In this document: positions 50,543 through 62,904 of the stretch, in pieces
Numbering within the stretch: the first letter of the stretch is position 1
Layout: every line of letters begins with the position of its first letter
Origin: Watersipora subatra
Lineage: Eukaryota; Bryozoa; Gymnolaemata; Cheilostomatida; Watersiporidae
DNA length: 64,000 bases
Assembly (NCBI RefSeq): GCF_963576615.1
Contig: NC_088717.1
Coordinates: forward strand, 57,305,526-57,369,525
Reading direction: 5' to 3'
Notes under the pieces: model-generated
Databases searched by the model: none
Seen by the model: the letters and a program-made list of their open reading frames with translations, nothing else
What the model was told of the DNA's origin: nothing
Made by a program: the position numbers and the translations under genes

Positions 50543-52409
50543 ATCATCTACACCTGTAGCAAGTACTAATAGATGATGAGTCACACCTACTGGTCGTGTT
50601 CAAGCTATCAGATAGTATTGAAACGCCAACCAAGGCCTGCCAAAGATGACTTCAAAATTAATCCTTGGTTACCATTGCTTTAAGGAGTGCATTAGAAGTA
50701 ATCATGGCTTCAGCCAACTTTTCATTTGATGCTGTCATGTTATTAAGTTAACAAGGTAATATATCGTAAAACCTCTAATTGAATGTTACCCCTATTTGAA
50801 CGCCACCTCCAATTGACCACCATCCTGAGAGAAGGGATGAAAAATAGAGCGCCACTCTCTAATTGAACACCACCTCCATTTGACCGCCACTCTGTCATTA
50901 TTTGATCTTTATGAGCCCATAATATCAATTGATTAGAAGAAAAGTGTCAACAAAATTGTATTTATAACTAATCGTTTACATCAATAACAATTAATTCTCT
51001 TGTCCAATTTCGAAGCTTTTCATTTTTTTCTTCGTTAAAACTTGGAAAGCAACACCATAGAAACAATTAATAACTGTCTCCGGCTAATTCAGGATACTTG
51101 GAAGTGGATGTATATAAAAACGGTTTACATTTACGATGGTGGATGTACCACTAGTTTTAGGGTGAAGGTTGCGTTTAGCGAGCAAAACCTTTACACAATG
51201 CATTTGTGCTAAATGCAACGCGTAAAAGTAAGGCAAAAAATTGTTTGGACGCTAATATCGACTAGTTCAGCAGTGCAGAAAAAGAGTTGAGGCCAAAAAC
51301 ATTGTGGAATGTATCAGGCGACCAGAAGAAACTCGCTCTATCGAAAGCAACAATCAGAGCGCAGCTATCCAAGCAAACGATGCAAATATTTTTGTTCCTG
51401 CATGTAATATAAGTATGGTTCATTTATGTCACTTGTTCATGAGTATATATATTTGTAGCATTCGATCGATTATCACTATATAACTTATAAATTTGTAAAT
51501 TTATAGCATATTATTTAATAGCATCCTTGCGATTATCTTAACACAGCTTACAATATATCGACGCTCACAACTCCCTTCTATTGCACATAAAAAGCTAGTT
51601 TGCTAGCTGCAAACTGTAGCAAACATATCAATGAGTGTAATGAGCTTTTATTCAACACTAGCTGCATTACCCGTGTTCGGGAATAGATTTACGTAAAGCA
51701 ATAGTTTTATTGAGAGTTGTCTTTCGAACTGTAAAACAACTCCAAATATGCAATCTACTGAAATTTTTGTGCTGATCTGACTACATACACATATGCAGTT
51801 GTACATGTCAATAATGTTGGAGAGACCAATGGAAATATGCAATGTGCTTCACAGCTAGTCTACAATGCATCAGTCTCGAACCACTCAAATCGGAATTGTC
51901 CTAATTTCGTACACAGAACTGATAATGAAATTGACATTGCTAGGCAAACTGAAGTTCTTCAAACTGGCAGTATTGAAAAGTTTTACATATTTTAAGAAAT
52001 TCTAGAAAATATTTTCCTATTGCACTGCTTAGCTATCACCAGCATTTATTGAATTGAGACTTCTACATGCTTGAAACACTAATCATGACTCACCAGTTCT
52101 TCGTCTATAGCCTGTGTTTTGACACGGTATATACAAACTGTGCAGCAGTAATGTGGTCGTGTTGATAAAATTTATTATCAATAAAATCTACTATATAAAC
52201 TACATATATGGCCTCTCGCCTTTTCAACGTAAGGCCTTACATCTGGAGCATTTTTGGACATTCGTCCCATAGAAAAATTCGGCCCTATACTATGTTGCAG
52301 GACTGTAGTCAAGTGCAAAGTTTTCTGTCCATACACGGCGCCTGGTAGCAGCTGCCGTAGTTAGTGCATCTCGCTGTTGTCGCCGTTTTATCTGCTCTGA
52401 AAATTCAGC

Positions 52410-52838
52410 TCACCGAGCAGCTGTTGTAGCTAGTGCATCATGTTCTTGTCGCCGCTGCATCTGCTTGGAGGTTTCTGCACGTCTGGCCGATGTAGCGGCT
52501 GCTCTGAGCCGTTTGAGTCGCTGCTGGGTCGGGTCAGTAGTCTCTGCACTTCTAGCGGCTGCAGCATCTATTTTGGCCTGCTCTCGATGTACCTGTGTTT
52601 GTTCAGCGGTTTCTGCTCTTCTAGCAGCTGCTATTCTGTTTCGTTGTAGGCGTAGCTGTGTTTGCTCTGCAGTTTCTGCACTTCTAGCAGATGCAGTAGC
52701 AGTTCCGCTTCGTTGTGGGCGTAGCTGTGTTTGCTCTGCAGTTTCTGCTCGTCTAGCTGCTGCTTTGCGAATTCGATCTCTTTCTCTATGGGAATCGATC
52801 TGTTCTTGCGTTTGGGCAGTAAGCTTTTTGGAAGGCAT
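52410..52838 (-). CDS. STPR-like repeat protein of a Helitron (142 aa, partial)
   Basis: Starts MPSKKLTAQTQEQIDSHRER, then has about five repeats of roughly 23-27 residues with the core ARRAETAEQTQLRLQR. This resembles the score-and-three-amino-acid peptide repeats seen at the N-terminus of Helitron-borne replicase/helicase proteins and in silkworm FMBP-1, a DNA-binding repeat. It is highly basic and Ala-rich, with an ATG start in the expected position relative to the Helitron 5' end. It stops after the repeats, so the catalytic Rep-Hel part is missing. It may bind DNA; function inferred. Confidence 0.6.
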   Translation of the reverse strand: MPSKKLTAQTQEQIDSHRERDRIRKAAARRAETAEQTQLRPQRSGTATASARSAETAEQTQLRLQRNRIAAARRAETAEQTQVHREQAKIDAAAARSAETTDPTQQRLKRLRAAATSARRAETSKQMQRRQEHDALATTAAR

Positions 52839-52944
52839 TGCACTGCTTCAAGCATTTCTAAAATTGAATGAGATGGTGTGCTTTTTTTGTAATATACACT
52901 GCTCGCTTTTTCTCACCGTCGCCTATCGCAACGCTCGGAGTGCC

Positions 52945-54440
52945 CCTGCAAGTTCTGTAGTAGCTGTAGTTCTGTAGTACTCGTAGCTGGAAAAAAAGTA
53001 AAAATAACTCAGCTGCAGAAGGAAATGAACATGTTTACTATCACAAACACTGGCAAATCCAACGTTTTCAACCCTTTCACTGAAGTAGACTCATTCATGC
53101 GCTTTCCATGGTCGAGCGCCGTAAACACATTTTTGCCACTTTCCCAGCAATTGCTAGCAACTGAATTTTATTATTCGTTGATAACATAACCAACGATCTT
53201 TAAGACTTTTATAGTAGTGACAGGGTTGTCCTAAGATTTCTCTATAAAATTAGCCTGAAATTCAATTTTAAATCTTCGTTTGAGAATTTCCAATTTAAAA
53301 ACGAAGATTATTTGTGCGAGTTCATTAAATGCGTCCGAGTTAAAAAACAAATAACTACTTATGTTGATGACATTATAGCCGATTCAGATTTTTGTGATTA
53401 CATAGTTAAGTAAAATGCACAAAGTATAGATACAATGAATTTTTTGCATAGCAGTGCTTGTTAACATGTTGGCAAAATCTACTATATAACCAAAACAAAC
53501 GTTCTAGATGGAGTTTCAAATTGAAAAAGTAACATGAAGCAATATCGGCAAAATGGCTGACAGTAGGCCGATAGCTAAATTTGTACGTGGACGCAAGTGA
53601 AAAGGTTATGTAGTGGAACTGTGGCAATTCATAGGCAATACAACATTGAATAAGACGTAGGCCTACTAACCTTTTCGATGTAGAAATTTAGTAGTTAAAA
53701 CGCAGTAGCAGTACCCGTGCAAGTTCTGTTGTAGCTGTAGTACTCGTAGCTGGAAAATAAGTAAAAGTAACTCAGCTGCGGAAGGAAATGAACATGTTTA
53801 CTATCACAAACAGTGGCAAATCCAACGTTTTTAACCTTTTCACTGAAGTAGACTCATGCGTTTTCTATGGTCGACCGCAGTAGACGCGTATTTGCGACTT
53901 TCCCAGCAATTGCTAGTAACTGAATTTTATTATTCGTTGATCACATAACCAACGATCTTTAGGACTTTTATGGTAGTGACAGTGTTGTCCTAAGATTTCT
54001 CTATAAAATTAGCCTAAAATTTAATTTTAAATCTTTGTTTAAGAATTACCAACTTAAAAGCGAAGATTTTTTGTGCGAGTTCATTAAATGCGTCCGAGTT
54101 AAAAAACAAATAACTACTTATGTTGATGACACTATAGCCATTTCAGATTTTTGTGATTACACAGATAATTAAAATGCACAAAGTATAGATAAAACGAATT
54201 TTTTGTATAGCAGTGCTTGTTAACATGTTAGCAAAATGAAATATATAACCAAAACAAACGTTATAGATGGAGTTTGAAATTGAAAAAATATCGTATACAT
54301 ATTAAGCAATATCGGCAAAATGGCTGGCAGTAGGCCGATAGTTAAATTTGTACACAGACGCAAGTGAAAGGTTTATGTAGTGGAAGTGTGGCAATTCATA
54401 GACAATACAACATTGATTAAGAAATACTTACCTTTTTTAT
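52945..54440. repeat. Two direct copies of a segment of about 740 bases inside the Helitron
   Basis: The first copy starts near GCAAGTTCTGTAGTAGCTGT, the second near GCAAGTTCTGTTGTAGCTGT (53719). They stay alignable through AACTCAGCTGC, TTTACTATCACAAAC, TGCGTCCGAGTTAAAAAACA and AATATCGGCAAAATGGCTG, with scattered differences. Confidence 0.85.
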
Positions 54441-55330
54441 GTAGAAATGTGGTAGGTGAGAACTGCGTTTTCCAGTGGCTGCAAGAAACCAACGTTCGCG
54501 TGACCTTCTCGGTACACATTGGCAGTAAATATTAATCGCATGTAAATTACTATCCATTAATTTATTTTATTTAATGATTGGTACATTTGTATAGCTGTAT
54601 AGGCCGCCGAACTCAGGACGGTGCTTTTTAACACGGCAGCAATTTTGCTGTTTCAAATGCACCAATGTCGTTGGGCGCCGTAAAGAGGCGCGCTAACCAG
54701 ATATGACGTGTTCTATGTAAAAACGATGAATAGGTTGTATAGACTATAGAGGCGTGTACTAACCAGAGATTCCCGTTAATGCGCCCTAGGTACCAAGTAG
54801 CGGCTAATAGTCGGAAAAGTACGGTACTCTATAAGGCGGACACTCAATCAATCAAGCACGCAGACAGACAACGATTGCCGTTTATATAGTAGATTGTTAA
54901 ATATAGATATCAAATAAAAATATGCCATTAAATTTGGAATAATATAAACTTGAAAGCTCACACAAATGGCAAAGCAAGGCACAGGCTATAATATCATCAC
55001 AGATTAATTGCAAGCAATAGATAACAAGTGGTAGAGATACCTCTTGCTTCCCAATGCATATTCTATTTAGAGATCTTTGACAAGTTAAAAGTAAGTTAGT
55101 AGAATTATTGCACCGAAAAGGTTTAATATCACTCCACCAGAAAAAAAGGGCAAAATATAGGCAATATTCGCTTCACCTGAAAAAGGGCTAAATTATCTTT
55201 CCAAAATTCTGACGAGCCATTTGAGAAATACAACGCCAGCTTCTATTTGAACGCCACCTCCAATTGAGTGACACTAGAGAGGAAAAGTTGAAAAATAGAG
55301 CGTCATGGCGTTCAATTAGAGGTTTTACAG

Positions 55331-57390
55331 TATATACTGTATATAAAAAATCTCAAAGGTTTTCCGTATGTCCAGCAACAGCGATTAAAATCTAGGAATT
55401 AAAAATCCACATAGCAAATGATTTGATCTCGGAACCCTGTAATGCTGAGTGTATTGAAATTAATCTGGGAATGTATACAACTAAACTGTAACAGTAAAAA
55501 ATAATCATTAAAATGCTGTCAGCAATCAGCAACAAATAGGCGTTATAATACACTGTCACCTTTTTCTTTATTGAGTCAAAATGATGGACTGATGCCAAAA
55601 TTCCCAATATCATAGTCATAAATCGCAATAAGCAATTTGGTATTTTGATAAACGAGATTTGCTAAGTCTTATCATATTATCTTAAAACATATAGAAGCAA
55701 GTTTAATTATATGACTGTCAAATGTTGGATACTGCAGTGAGCCATTCTCAGAACCGAGGCAGCCAACATTGGTCATTACGAATACAAAGATGGCTTTATT
55801 TAAAAATTATCACAAATCATAAGTAGTTCAGTTTTTACAAGTCTTCCTACAGAACTACAGACTGCGGAACTACAGACCCTTACAAGGTTCAGAAGGATAC
55901 TACGTACAATCAGGATAACGAAAATAGAGCTCATTGTACCTTATTATACAATATACCAGACGGGAGTAAATAGATAATTAAAGAGCAGAGATATCTGCTC
56001 TTTGATGTTTCAGCACATTAGAGTCATACAATGTCTCTGATGTGTTCCTCAACACATCAAAGACATTGTATAATGAATGATATGTATACTGTAGCCTATA
56101 ATGGTTTAGAGTTGAGATGTAGATTGTAACAACAGAATAAATGATATGAAGGATTTTTGCTAATCAAATCAATTTTGCCAGCAAATTTGTCATCAGGAAA
56201 TACCTTTCTGCAGCCAAAACTCTAGCGAAGAGCATTTCTGTGTGTAAGGACTTCCTAACAAAAAATGATAGTTCGCATTGAAGAAAGTAAAGAGCTAAAC
56301 AGCTTATCAGTGTAATCTCAATATAGCAAACCGGAGCGTTACTGCCGGTTCATTTATAGACAATAGCAATCAAAACAATTAGCTAAATCAAAAGATGACA
56401 ATTTTCGCAAAAAAGGGACAGGTTAATGTATGAGCAATTTGGAGCAAGATTTTAGAGCATCATTACTAATTTAGCCTTACCAAGTATAAGGCTGTTACGA
56501 GCTGTTCAGAATATTAAGTAGGGCTGCAGAAGTAGCATCTTTATCTGATTGTCTCGGTTTTGGATTATCCGTCACTGAGCGGCAAAGTTTCCAGATCAGA
56601 AAGTAAAAATTGATGTCATTTCAATTTTCAACATCCAAATATTCAAGTTTCTATCTCACAAAGTTCATAATCAACAAAGCTCTTAACAAAGAGTAGCAAA
56701 AAAATTATAGAAATAACTATGCACACCAAAATTAAAACATAAGACAAGCTAATTAATATGAATAAGTGGTACTTTGGTGGTACTAAGTGGTAATTCTAAT
56801 GACCAGGTCATCTCTAACAGCTTATCAGTCCCTTGTGATTTCGTTGACAAGATGTAAAGTTTTCTGCAAGGTGCGAAGTGTACACGATTCTTAAGAGTAT
56901 ATTGCTACCCTGCAATTCTTAATGGTGTAGTAGATAAATTCTGCGTTAACGTGCATATAAATGTACGTTATTTGGATGATAGTAACTAACTCACTAGTGT
57001 TCAACAAAAAATGGCTAACTTAACAAAACAAGGAATCAGATCATGGAAAATATGGTCTAGCGCTTGGGTAATTGTATTGAGGCACAAGTCAAGTTTAATA
57101 GCAATAGTACGGTATTTTTATGGCAAACGAAAGAATGTCAATCGCTGTGTTTGTAATTGTTTAAACAACGAAGGCTGCAATTGATAATTTATGAAATATC
57201 AAAAGGTGAGACTTTTGAATAGCTGAGCAACAATGTAGTGCAAGTTAAACTTGAACTTTATTTTTAACATCAGTAGCAAAAAATAACATACATAATTCTT
57301 TGTATTACGGTCTATAGCAGCCAGCTATTCAATGATGTAATGTTTCATTACTATAATATCATCTTACATAGAAATATTATTTCACTTCAA
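55331..57390. other. Intergenic spacer with small hairpins
   Basis: A segment at 55350-55460 resembles the 5' part of the Helitron-type copies (GATTTGATCTCGGAACC). Two hairpins occur at 55982-56076: AAAGAGCAGAGATATCTGCTCTTT-type and ATACAATGTCTCTGATGTG with its partner. No gene seen. Confidence 0.5.
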
Positions 57391-57709
57391 CTTGTTTTCG
57401 GTCATGGTAGCAAGTAGCTTTAAATGTTTCCATTTTTATCGCCACGACATAAAAATTTAATGTTGTAAAGCTCTGTCACCCGATCTTTCATCTAATTCAA
57501 TTTTTGCTACACTTTTCCAACAGCATAGCCACTCTACTTTACTACACACTGTGTGTAGTAAAGTAGAGTGGCTATGCTGTTGGAAAAGTGTAGCAAAAAT
57601 TGAATTAGATGAAAGATCGGGTGACAGAGCTTTACAACATTAAATTTTTATGTCGTGGCGATAAAAATGGAAACATTTAAAGCTACTTGCTACCACGACC
57701 AAAAACATG
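57391..57709. repeat. Near-perfect palindrome, arms about 157 bp
   Basis: The arms meet at 57550 (ACTACACAC-T-GTGTGTAGT). They stay matched outward through TAAAGTAGAGTGGCTATGCT, TTGAATTAGATGAAAGATCG and TTTAAAGCTACTTGCTACCA, with only one or two mismatches near the outer end. No ORF of note. Confidence 0.95.
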
Positions 57710-57711
57710 AT

Positions 57712-57792
57712 AACACATAAAACATATTTTGTTTTCATTGACATGTGTGTAACACACATACCAATGAAAACAAAATATGTTTTATGTGTTCA
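57712..57792. repeat. Second adjacent palindrome, arms about 36 bp
   Basis: AACACATAAAACATATTTTG then TTTTCATTG is mirrored by CAATGAAAACAAAATATG then TTTTATGTGTT, with a short GTGTGTAACACAC-like centre. It starts only a few bases after the larger palindrome. Confidence 0.92.
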
Positions 57793-58144
57793 TACCATGT
57801 CGTCTTTCTACTTTGTTTGTAGATGTAAACGGCCCTTCTTGTAAGATTATTGCGGTCGGTCGTGTAAATTAAATATTACCTGTAAGATATTATATGTACC
57901 GTATATTCTTAGGGAGACAATTCACGCCTGTTTTTGCAAAAGGCGGAGCGCTCCAGGAACTATGCAATAACCAAAGCGGGATATACTCGAATCGTTATAT
58001 TAAACTGCGCAATTGCGATTGGCGCGTTGATCGAATTTCTGACTGCGATTGGTGAATCTTTATAGCGTGCAAAAGTTTAGTTGTTTCGTTCAAATGTTAG
58101 CGTTTGCACATCGAACTGTCGTTTTGCTAAATATTATATTGTAT

Positions 58145-58314
58145 TTAAGAAAATACGGGATGATTAGTTTTAGCCATTAATAATAGCTTAGACGTTGTAG
58201 GACTGACAGCATCTAATTTTAATTGTTGTATTTTGTCTTGGAGACTCCCAGAAGGGATAAAAGGGTGAGGAAACTCCTATATTATTCTAAAAAAACACAA
58301 TTTTTGCTATCTTC
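58145..58314. repeat. Interspersed repeat, interrupted copy (left part)
   Basis: Begins TAAGAAAATACGGGATGATT and continues to CACAATTTTTGCTAT. It matches 63682-63847 with few differences. Its continuation (TTTCCATTGTTTTATTGCAT) resumes at 63147 after the LTR retrotransposon. Confidence 0.9.
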
Positions 58315-58550
58315 TTATCGTGTTTTATATATATTAGTTTAGTTAGAATTATTGTCCAAGTAGCATTTATTTTAGTCCAGGATACAAGAGAAACAATACG
58401 TCTGTTTTTTAGTAAGCCAAAACAAAGAATGCCGGATGTGAGTAATGAACAAGTATCATGCCATCTATACAGGAAATACCTCACTGAGCATGTGTATGTC
58501 ATCACCGTGGTAACAAGTAAATATATAAGTTTGTAAACTAAAAACTGTTA
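58315..58550 (-). repeat. 3' LTR of the gypsy-type element
   Basis: About 235 bases. The 230 bases 58321-58550 match 62911-63140 with one difference seen by eye (G at 58507 against A at 63097). Confidence 0.9.
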
Positions 58551-58663
58551 TATCTCCTTTTCCATGGAAATATTAAAGCAAACACAAAATCATTGGTAAG
58601 TACAATGGTATGAAATATGATGTGAACATGTAACAATGTCACTGGTTTGGATTTCTAAGTTGG

Positions 58664-61620
58664 TTAGAACATCAGATAGTCAGCGTATCGGGAGGGGAGT
58701 TTTCTATTCCGGGGAGGCAGAACACGTCTAGGGGTTTGGTCCGGGACACTGCTATCAGAGGCTGGCTCAGATAATGGTAACGAATGTGGAGATTCTGGCT
58801 GGTTGTTGGGAATGGGTACAGTGTCGTTTGAGGCTGATAGAGAACTATCTTGGGCTGTTTTTCTTGCCTGGGTACAAAGATTCTCAGTCTGTTCTGGGAA
58901 ATGGTCAGCCAGGGTATAACTCTGATTCTGCGGCGCAGGAAGCTGTGATACCCTTATGTCTTTACGGTTACGTCTTACGGTACAACTACCTGTCGATAAA
59001 TGGTAACTTCGATCCCCTGCAATGTCAATTATCCGTCCTGGTTTCCACTCACCTGACGCAGCTCTGAAATACACGGACTGTTCTGGTTCGAGGGGAGATT
59101 TCTCGCTACCTGCCCGTCTATCGTGATAATACTTATCAGAACTCTTCATACTACCCAACTTGTTTCTAACATGCTCCAAATCATAACTGTTGACTTTGTA
59201 TCTCTCAGTAGATACTGGCATTGAATCTCTCAACAGCCTACCTTGAAGCAGCTCAGCCGGAGATGGTAGGCCATCACATACTGGTGTATTACGTATCGTT
59301 ACCAGACCACCTAACCAATCGGTACCTTCATCTGCACACTTAGCCATCATTGATTTCACTGTACCAATAGTCCTCTCGGATTGACCATTACCTGATGGAT
59401 GCAGAGGTGAACTTGTTTGATGAGATATTTTCAACTCAGTACAGAATCTCTTGAACTCATCACTAGAAAACTGAGGACCGTTGTCCGATACAATAACATC
59501 TGCCTGACCGAAATCAGCGAATATCTCTCTCAAGCACTTGATAACGACACCACTACTTGTACTCTTAGGCAAATGTTTCACTACAGGCCACTTTGACAAA
59601 TAGTCAACTAACAGAAGATAATCACTTCCATTCAGATGAAACAAATCTACACCGATCATCTCAAATGGCGTGTTGGGAATAGGAAAAGGCATTAATGGCT
59701 CCTTCTTTTGACAGCCTTCCGACTTGAGGCACGCCTGACAAGACTGACATTTGTCCTCTATGCGACGCCTGAGACCAGGCCAGAAAACAGACTGCATAGC
59801 TTTCTGTAGAGTCTTCGTGACCCCTTGATGAGCCATATGCAGCTGGTTCAACACATCATTCCTCAACTGTGTAGGAATGACCAATCTCTCACCATAGAAC
59901 AACAATCCATCCAGTTCACAGAGATGATTACGCAGATTCCAGAAAGCCAGACCACGAGCACCACACGACTTTTTGTGTGTGGGCCAACCATTCCTTACAT
60001 ACTCTAGCACTACCTGCAACTCCTCATCCTGAGAAGTAGCGTTTTGATACTTGTCCATAACTCCATCACTACGAATTACAACAGAACACACAGATCTGAG
60101 AGGATCTACACCCAGGTCATCATAGCTGTTCGCGCCCTCTGGACATGATCGACTTAATGTGTCTGCCAGGACCATATATTGACCAGGCTTGTACAACAGC
60201 TCTATAGGATAGCCCAGCAGTTTTATCCGCATGGCAGCTAACCTTGGAGATAATTTATTGATATCTTTAGACATAAGACCAATCAGAGGGAGATGGTCAG
60301 TCTCAACAACCACTCGTTTCTGACCAAGGCAGTAATATTTGAATCTCTCACAAGCGAAGACCACTGCAAGCAACTCCTTCTCAATCTGACTATACCTTGA
60401 TTGACATTCTGTCAGGGACTTAGCAGCAAACTCGATGGGTTTACCATCTTCTAGTACTACAGAGCCGATACTGTGCGATGATGCGTCAGTACTCAGGGTC
60501 ACCTCGCCTCCTGAGTAATATGCCAGAGGAGGGGCATGTATAATCAGGCTCCTGAGCTTTTCAAATGCCTGAATGTGGGCCTCCTCCCAGATGAACTGCA
60601 CATTCTTCTTACACAGATCTCGGAGAGGCTTAGCATGCTCACTCAGATTTGGAATGAACTTAGCAAGATAGTTAACAAAACCAAGATACCTCTGAACACC
60701 TTGCTTATCAACAGGAGCAACCATATCCTTGATAGCCTCGACTTTTGAATGACTAGGTTTTACACCCTCAGCTGTTAACTCGTGACCAAGATATCACACA
60801 GAGTCCTTACAAATCACAGTCTTATCAGGATTCAAAGTCAACCCAATCTCTCGACACCTCTGTAGGAATTGTCTCAGAAACTTGTCATGCAGCTCTTTCG
60901 ATGGAGCGTAGATGACAACATCATCTACATAGACCTTCATGAATGGCATATCGGCGAAACTGTCAACCATTCTCTAGTGAAATATCTCTGTGGCGTTACA
61001 GATACCCATACCAAGTCTTACAAATCTGAACTTCCCAAATGGAGTGACAAAACTCAATAGCTTAGAGGACTGCTCATCAAGCGGAATCTGATAGAACGAA
61101 GATTTGACATCTGTAGTGGTGAAATATTTCGAACCAGACATACTTGAAAATATTTCAGTGGTGGTCGGTATTGCACATTGAGCTCTTACCAGTTGTGTAT
61201 TCAAGTACTGCGGATCTAACACTAGCCGTAACTCACCATTAGGTTTATTCACCAGTACCAGTGGTGATAGCCACTCTGTTGGTGATATATCCTTTACTAT
61301 CACACCCTCACCTAGTAGTTTATCTAGCTCTCGTTTTAGTTGTTGTTTGAGTCGGTGGGGTACAACACGAGGAGGTGCAGCCCTTGGTTTAGCATCATAT
61401 TTGAGTTCTAAAGTAACTGGTTCACCCACCTTTCCTAGACCAGTGAAAACATCAGAGAACTCGCCACCTAGCACTTCATTCACTTGGTCAACAACTTTAA
61501 CATTAGACAACAATCCTAGATCTTTGATAGCCGGCATGCCCAATAATGTTTGATTATCATCATCGGTGACATAAAATTTGACCAGTGCGGTTTTACCATC
61601 TTGTAGCTGCACATTAGTTT
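58664..61620 (-). pseudogene. Gypsy-type pol (end of protease, RT, RNase H, integrase), broken
   Basis: One frame runs from about 61620 to the stop at 58664, interrupted by TAG at 60974-60976 and TGA at 60794-60796. RT blocks: VNKPNGELRLVLDPQYLNT, FTTTDVKSSFYQIPL, FGKFRFVRLGMGICNATEIF, and the catalytic VYVDDVVIYAP, which lies between the two stops. RNase H starts LSTDASSHSIGSVV. Integrase has the HHCC finger (HMAHQGVTK; CQSCQAC) and the DDE residues in GVDLFH, VSDNGPQF and NGQSERTIG, then a C-terminal basic region. It cannot give a full polyprotein without readthrough. It is a cellular retrotransposon, as no envelope gene is present. Confidence 0.9.
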
Positions 61621-62736
61621 TACTCTACCAACTACAGTGATCTCTTTGTTACCGTACCCAGTTAGCTTAGTATTGGTTCTAGTAACTTTCTTACCTCCTA
61701 GTTTAGTGAAGAGGGAAATGGCCATAGTACTAACTTGGGCACCAGTATCGACCTTTGTTCTCACTTCATGATCTAGAATGTTTACTGTCAGTAGCCACTT
61801 GTTCTCATGAAGGACACCATTAGTTCTGACATCAGCCATATCCAGTGTGTGCACGTTGAACGTCATGTCATCATCTGAGCTAACGTCACCATCACCCGCT
61901 TGTAGAAATGACACTCTCTGAGTTGTAGCATTACACTTCTTCAGACCAGTACATTTTTTTTTTAAATGCCCTCGTAAGTGACAACCGTTACATGTCTTAT
62001 TATAAGCAGGGCATCTACCTTTGACATGATCATAGCCACAGAATGAACAATCTGTGATCATGTGATTAGCTGCTGCATTATTCTGGCTTTGCGGTGTATA
62101 GTTTCTAGGCTTATATGGATACGAGCCTACTGGTTGTACTGAACGAACACCATCTAGTTCAGCCTTTTGGTTCCTTGCGATTACTTCCTTAGTACGCATT
62201 TGCTGCTTTATCTGCTCAAGCGTTATGTCTGCACGTAACTGTAGCTCACGACTCAACTCCTTATCCTTCATACCTGCCAAAAGTCGAGTGCGTAACATAT
62301 CCTGTCGGTGTCTATCATCCCAATTGCTACATTTCACAGCCAGTTCATGCACGTTCCTTATGAATTCCTCATTACTCTCATCAGGAAGTCGAACTCGGGA
62401 ACCCAGCAGCACTGCGTAATGCAGGTGATTATCACGAGGAGTGAAGTAATTATCCAAAGCTTCCACAGTTCTATCAAACAACGTACCATCTGCATCCTCA
62501 GCTGCAATACCGGCATCTGAATTAGCCACACGGGGAGGGCGCACAGTCAGCTGACCATATATACTCTCCGCCTCCTCGCCCATACAGTACAGCAGCATGT
62601 CTACCTGATGCTGAGCATTCCTTTCATTCAGTCCAGAAGCACTGCGATATCTCAAAAATCTCCTCTTCCATTCCGGCCAGCTCTGCGGTGCAGAAAAATC
62701 CATCTCTTTCGGAGCAGACACCTTGAAGTCACCCAT
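61516..62736 (-). pseudogene. Gypsy-type gag and protease ORF, shifted out of pol frame
   Basis: Begins MGDFKVSAPKEMDFSAPQSW at 62736; a longer in-frame ATG at 62775 is less likely. The Gag-like region (WPEWKRRFLRYRSASGL; RVRLPDESNEEFIRNVHELA) is followed by two CCHC knuckles (CSFCGYDHVKGRC and CNGCHLRGHLKKKC) for RNA binding, then the protease with KVDTGAQVSTM. The frame leaves the protease near 61613-61625, where the pol frame takes over; the frame change falls inside the protease domain, so it looks like an indel and not a programmed shift. Confidence 0.85.
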
Positions 62737-62904
62737 AATGTTGTTGAATAAGACACCAAACCAGACTAACACCAAAAGTCAGTCACAATTCAGCACAAAC
62801 ACGCTGAAAAACAACGGGCCTATTCAAACTCCAACAATCTCACTTCAAGTAGTATTCAGTCCAGCTATACATCCAACAAAGCAATGTTCGTCGCCTACGA
62901 TGCC

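Larger units (their letters stand above)
51658..54893 (-). mobile_element. Helitron, 3.2 kb, with STPR-like ORF
   Basis: The minus strand starts TCTACTATATAAACGGCAAT (from 54893) and ends with the hairpin CCCGAACACGGG, then TAATGCAG and CTAG at 51661-51658. The flanks are A before TC and T after CTAG, the canonical Helitron insertion between A and T. Two direct copies of about 740 bases lie near its 5' side (about 52945-53680 and 53705-54440). The only coding piece is the repeat ORF at 52410-52838. No Rep or helicase domain was found, so it is a nonautonomous or deleted copy. Confidence 0.75.
50764..55330. mobile_element. Pogo/Tigger-like inverted-repeat element carrying a nested Helitron
   Basis: The left end CGTAAAACCTCTAATTGAAT (50765 on), followed by CGCCACCTCCAATTG blocks, is mirrored at the right end. 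On the minus strand from 55330 that end reads CTGTAAAACCTCTAATTGAA and contains GGAGGTGGCGTTCAAAT. TA-rich sequence flanks both sides. The subterminal inverted homology extends over roughly 100 bases. No transposase was recognised. The Helitron at 51658-54893 lies inside and makes up most of the length. It abuts the 5' end of calpain-15, upstream of its start. Confidence 0.75.

Noticed and set aside
58287-58505. Small minus-strand open frame, repeated at 62895-63098
   Set aside because: Both lie within the LTRs, so the duplication is that of the LTR and not a gene family.
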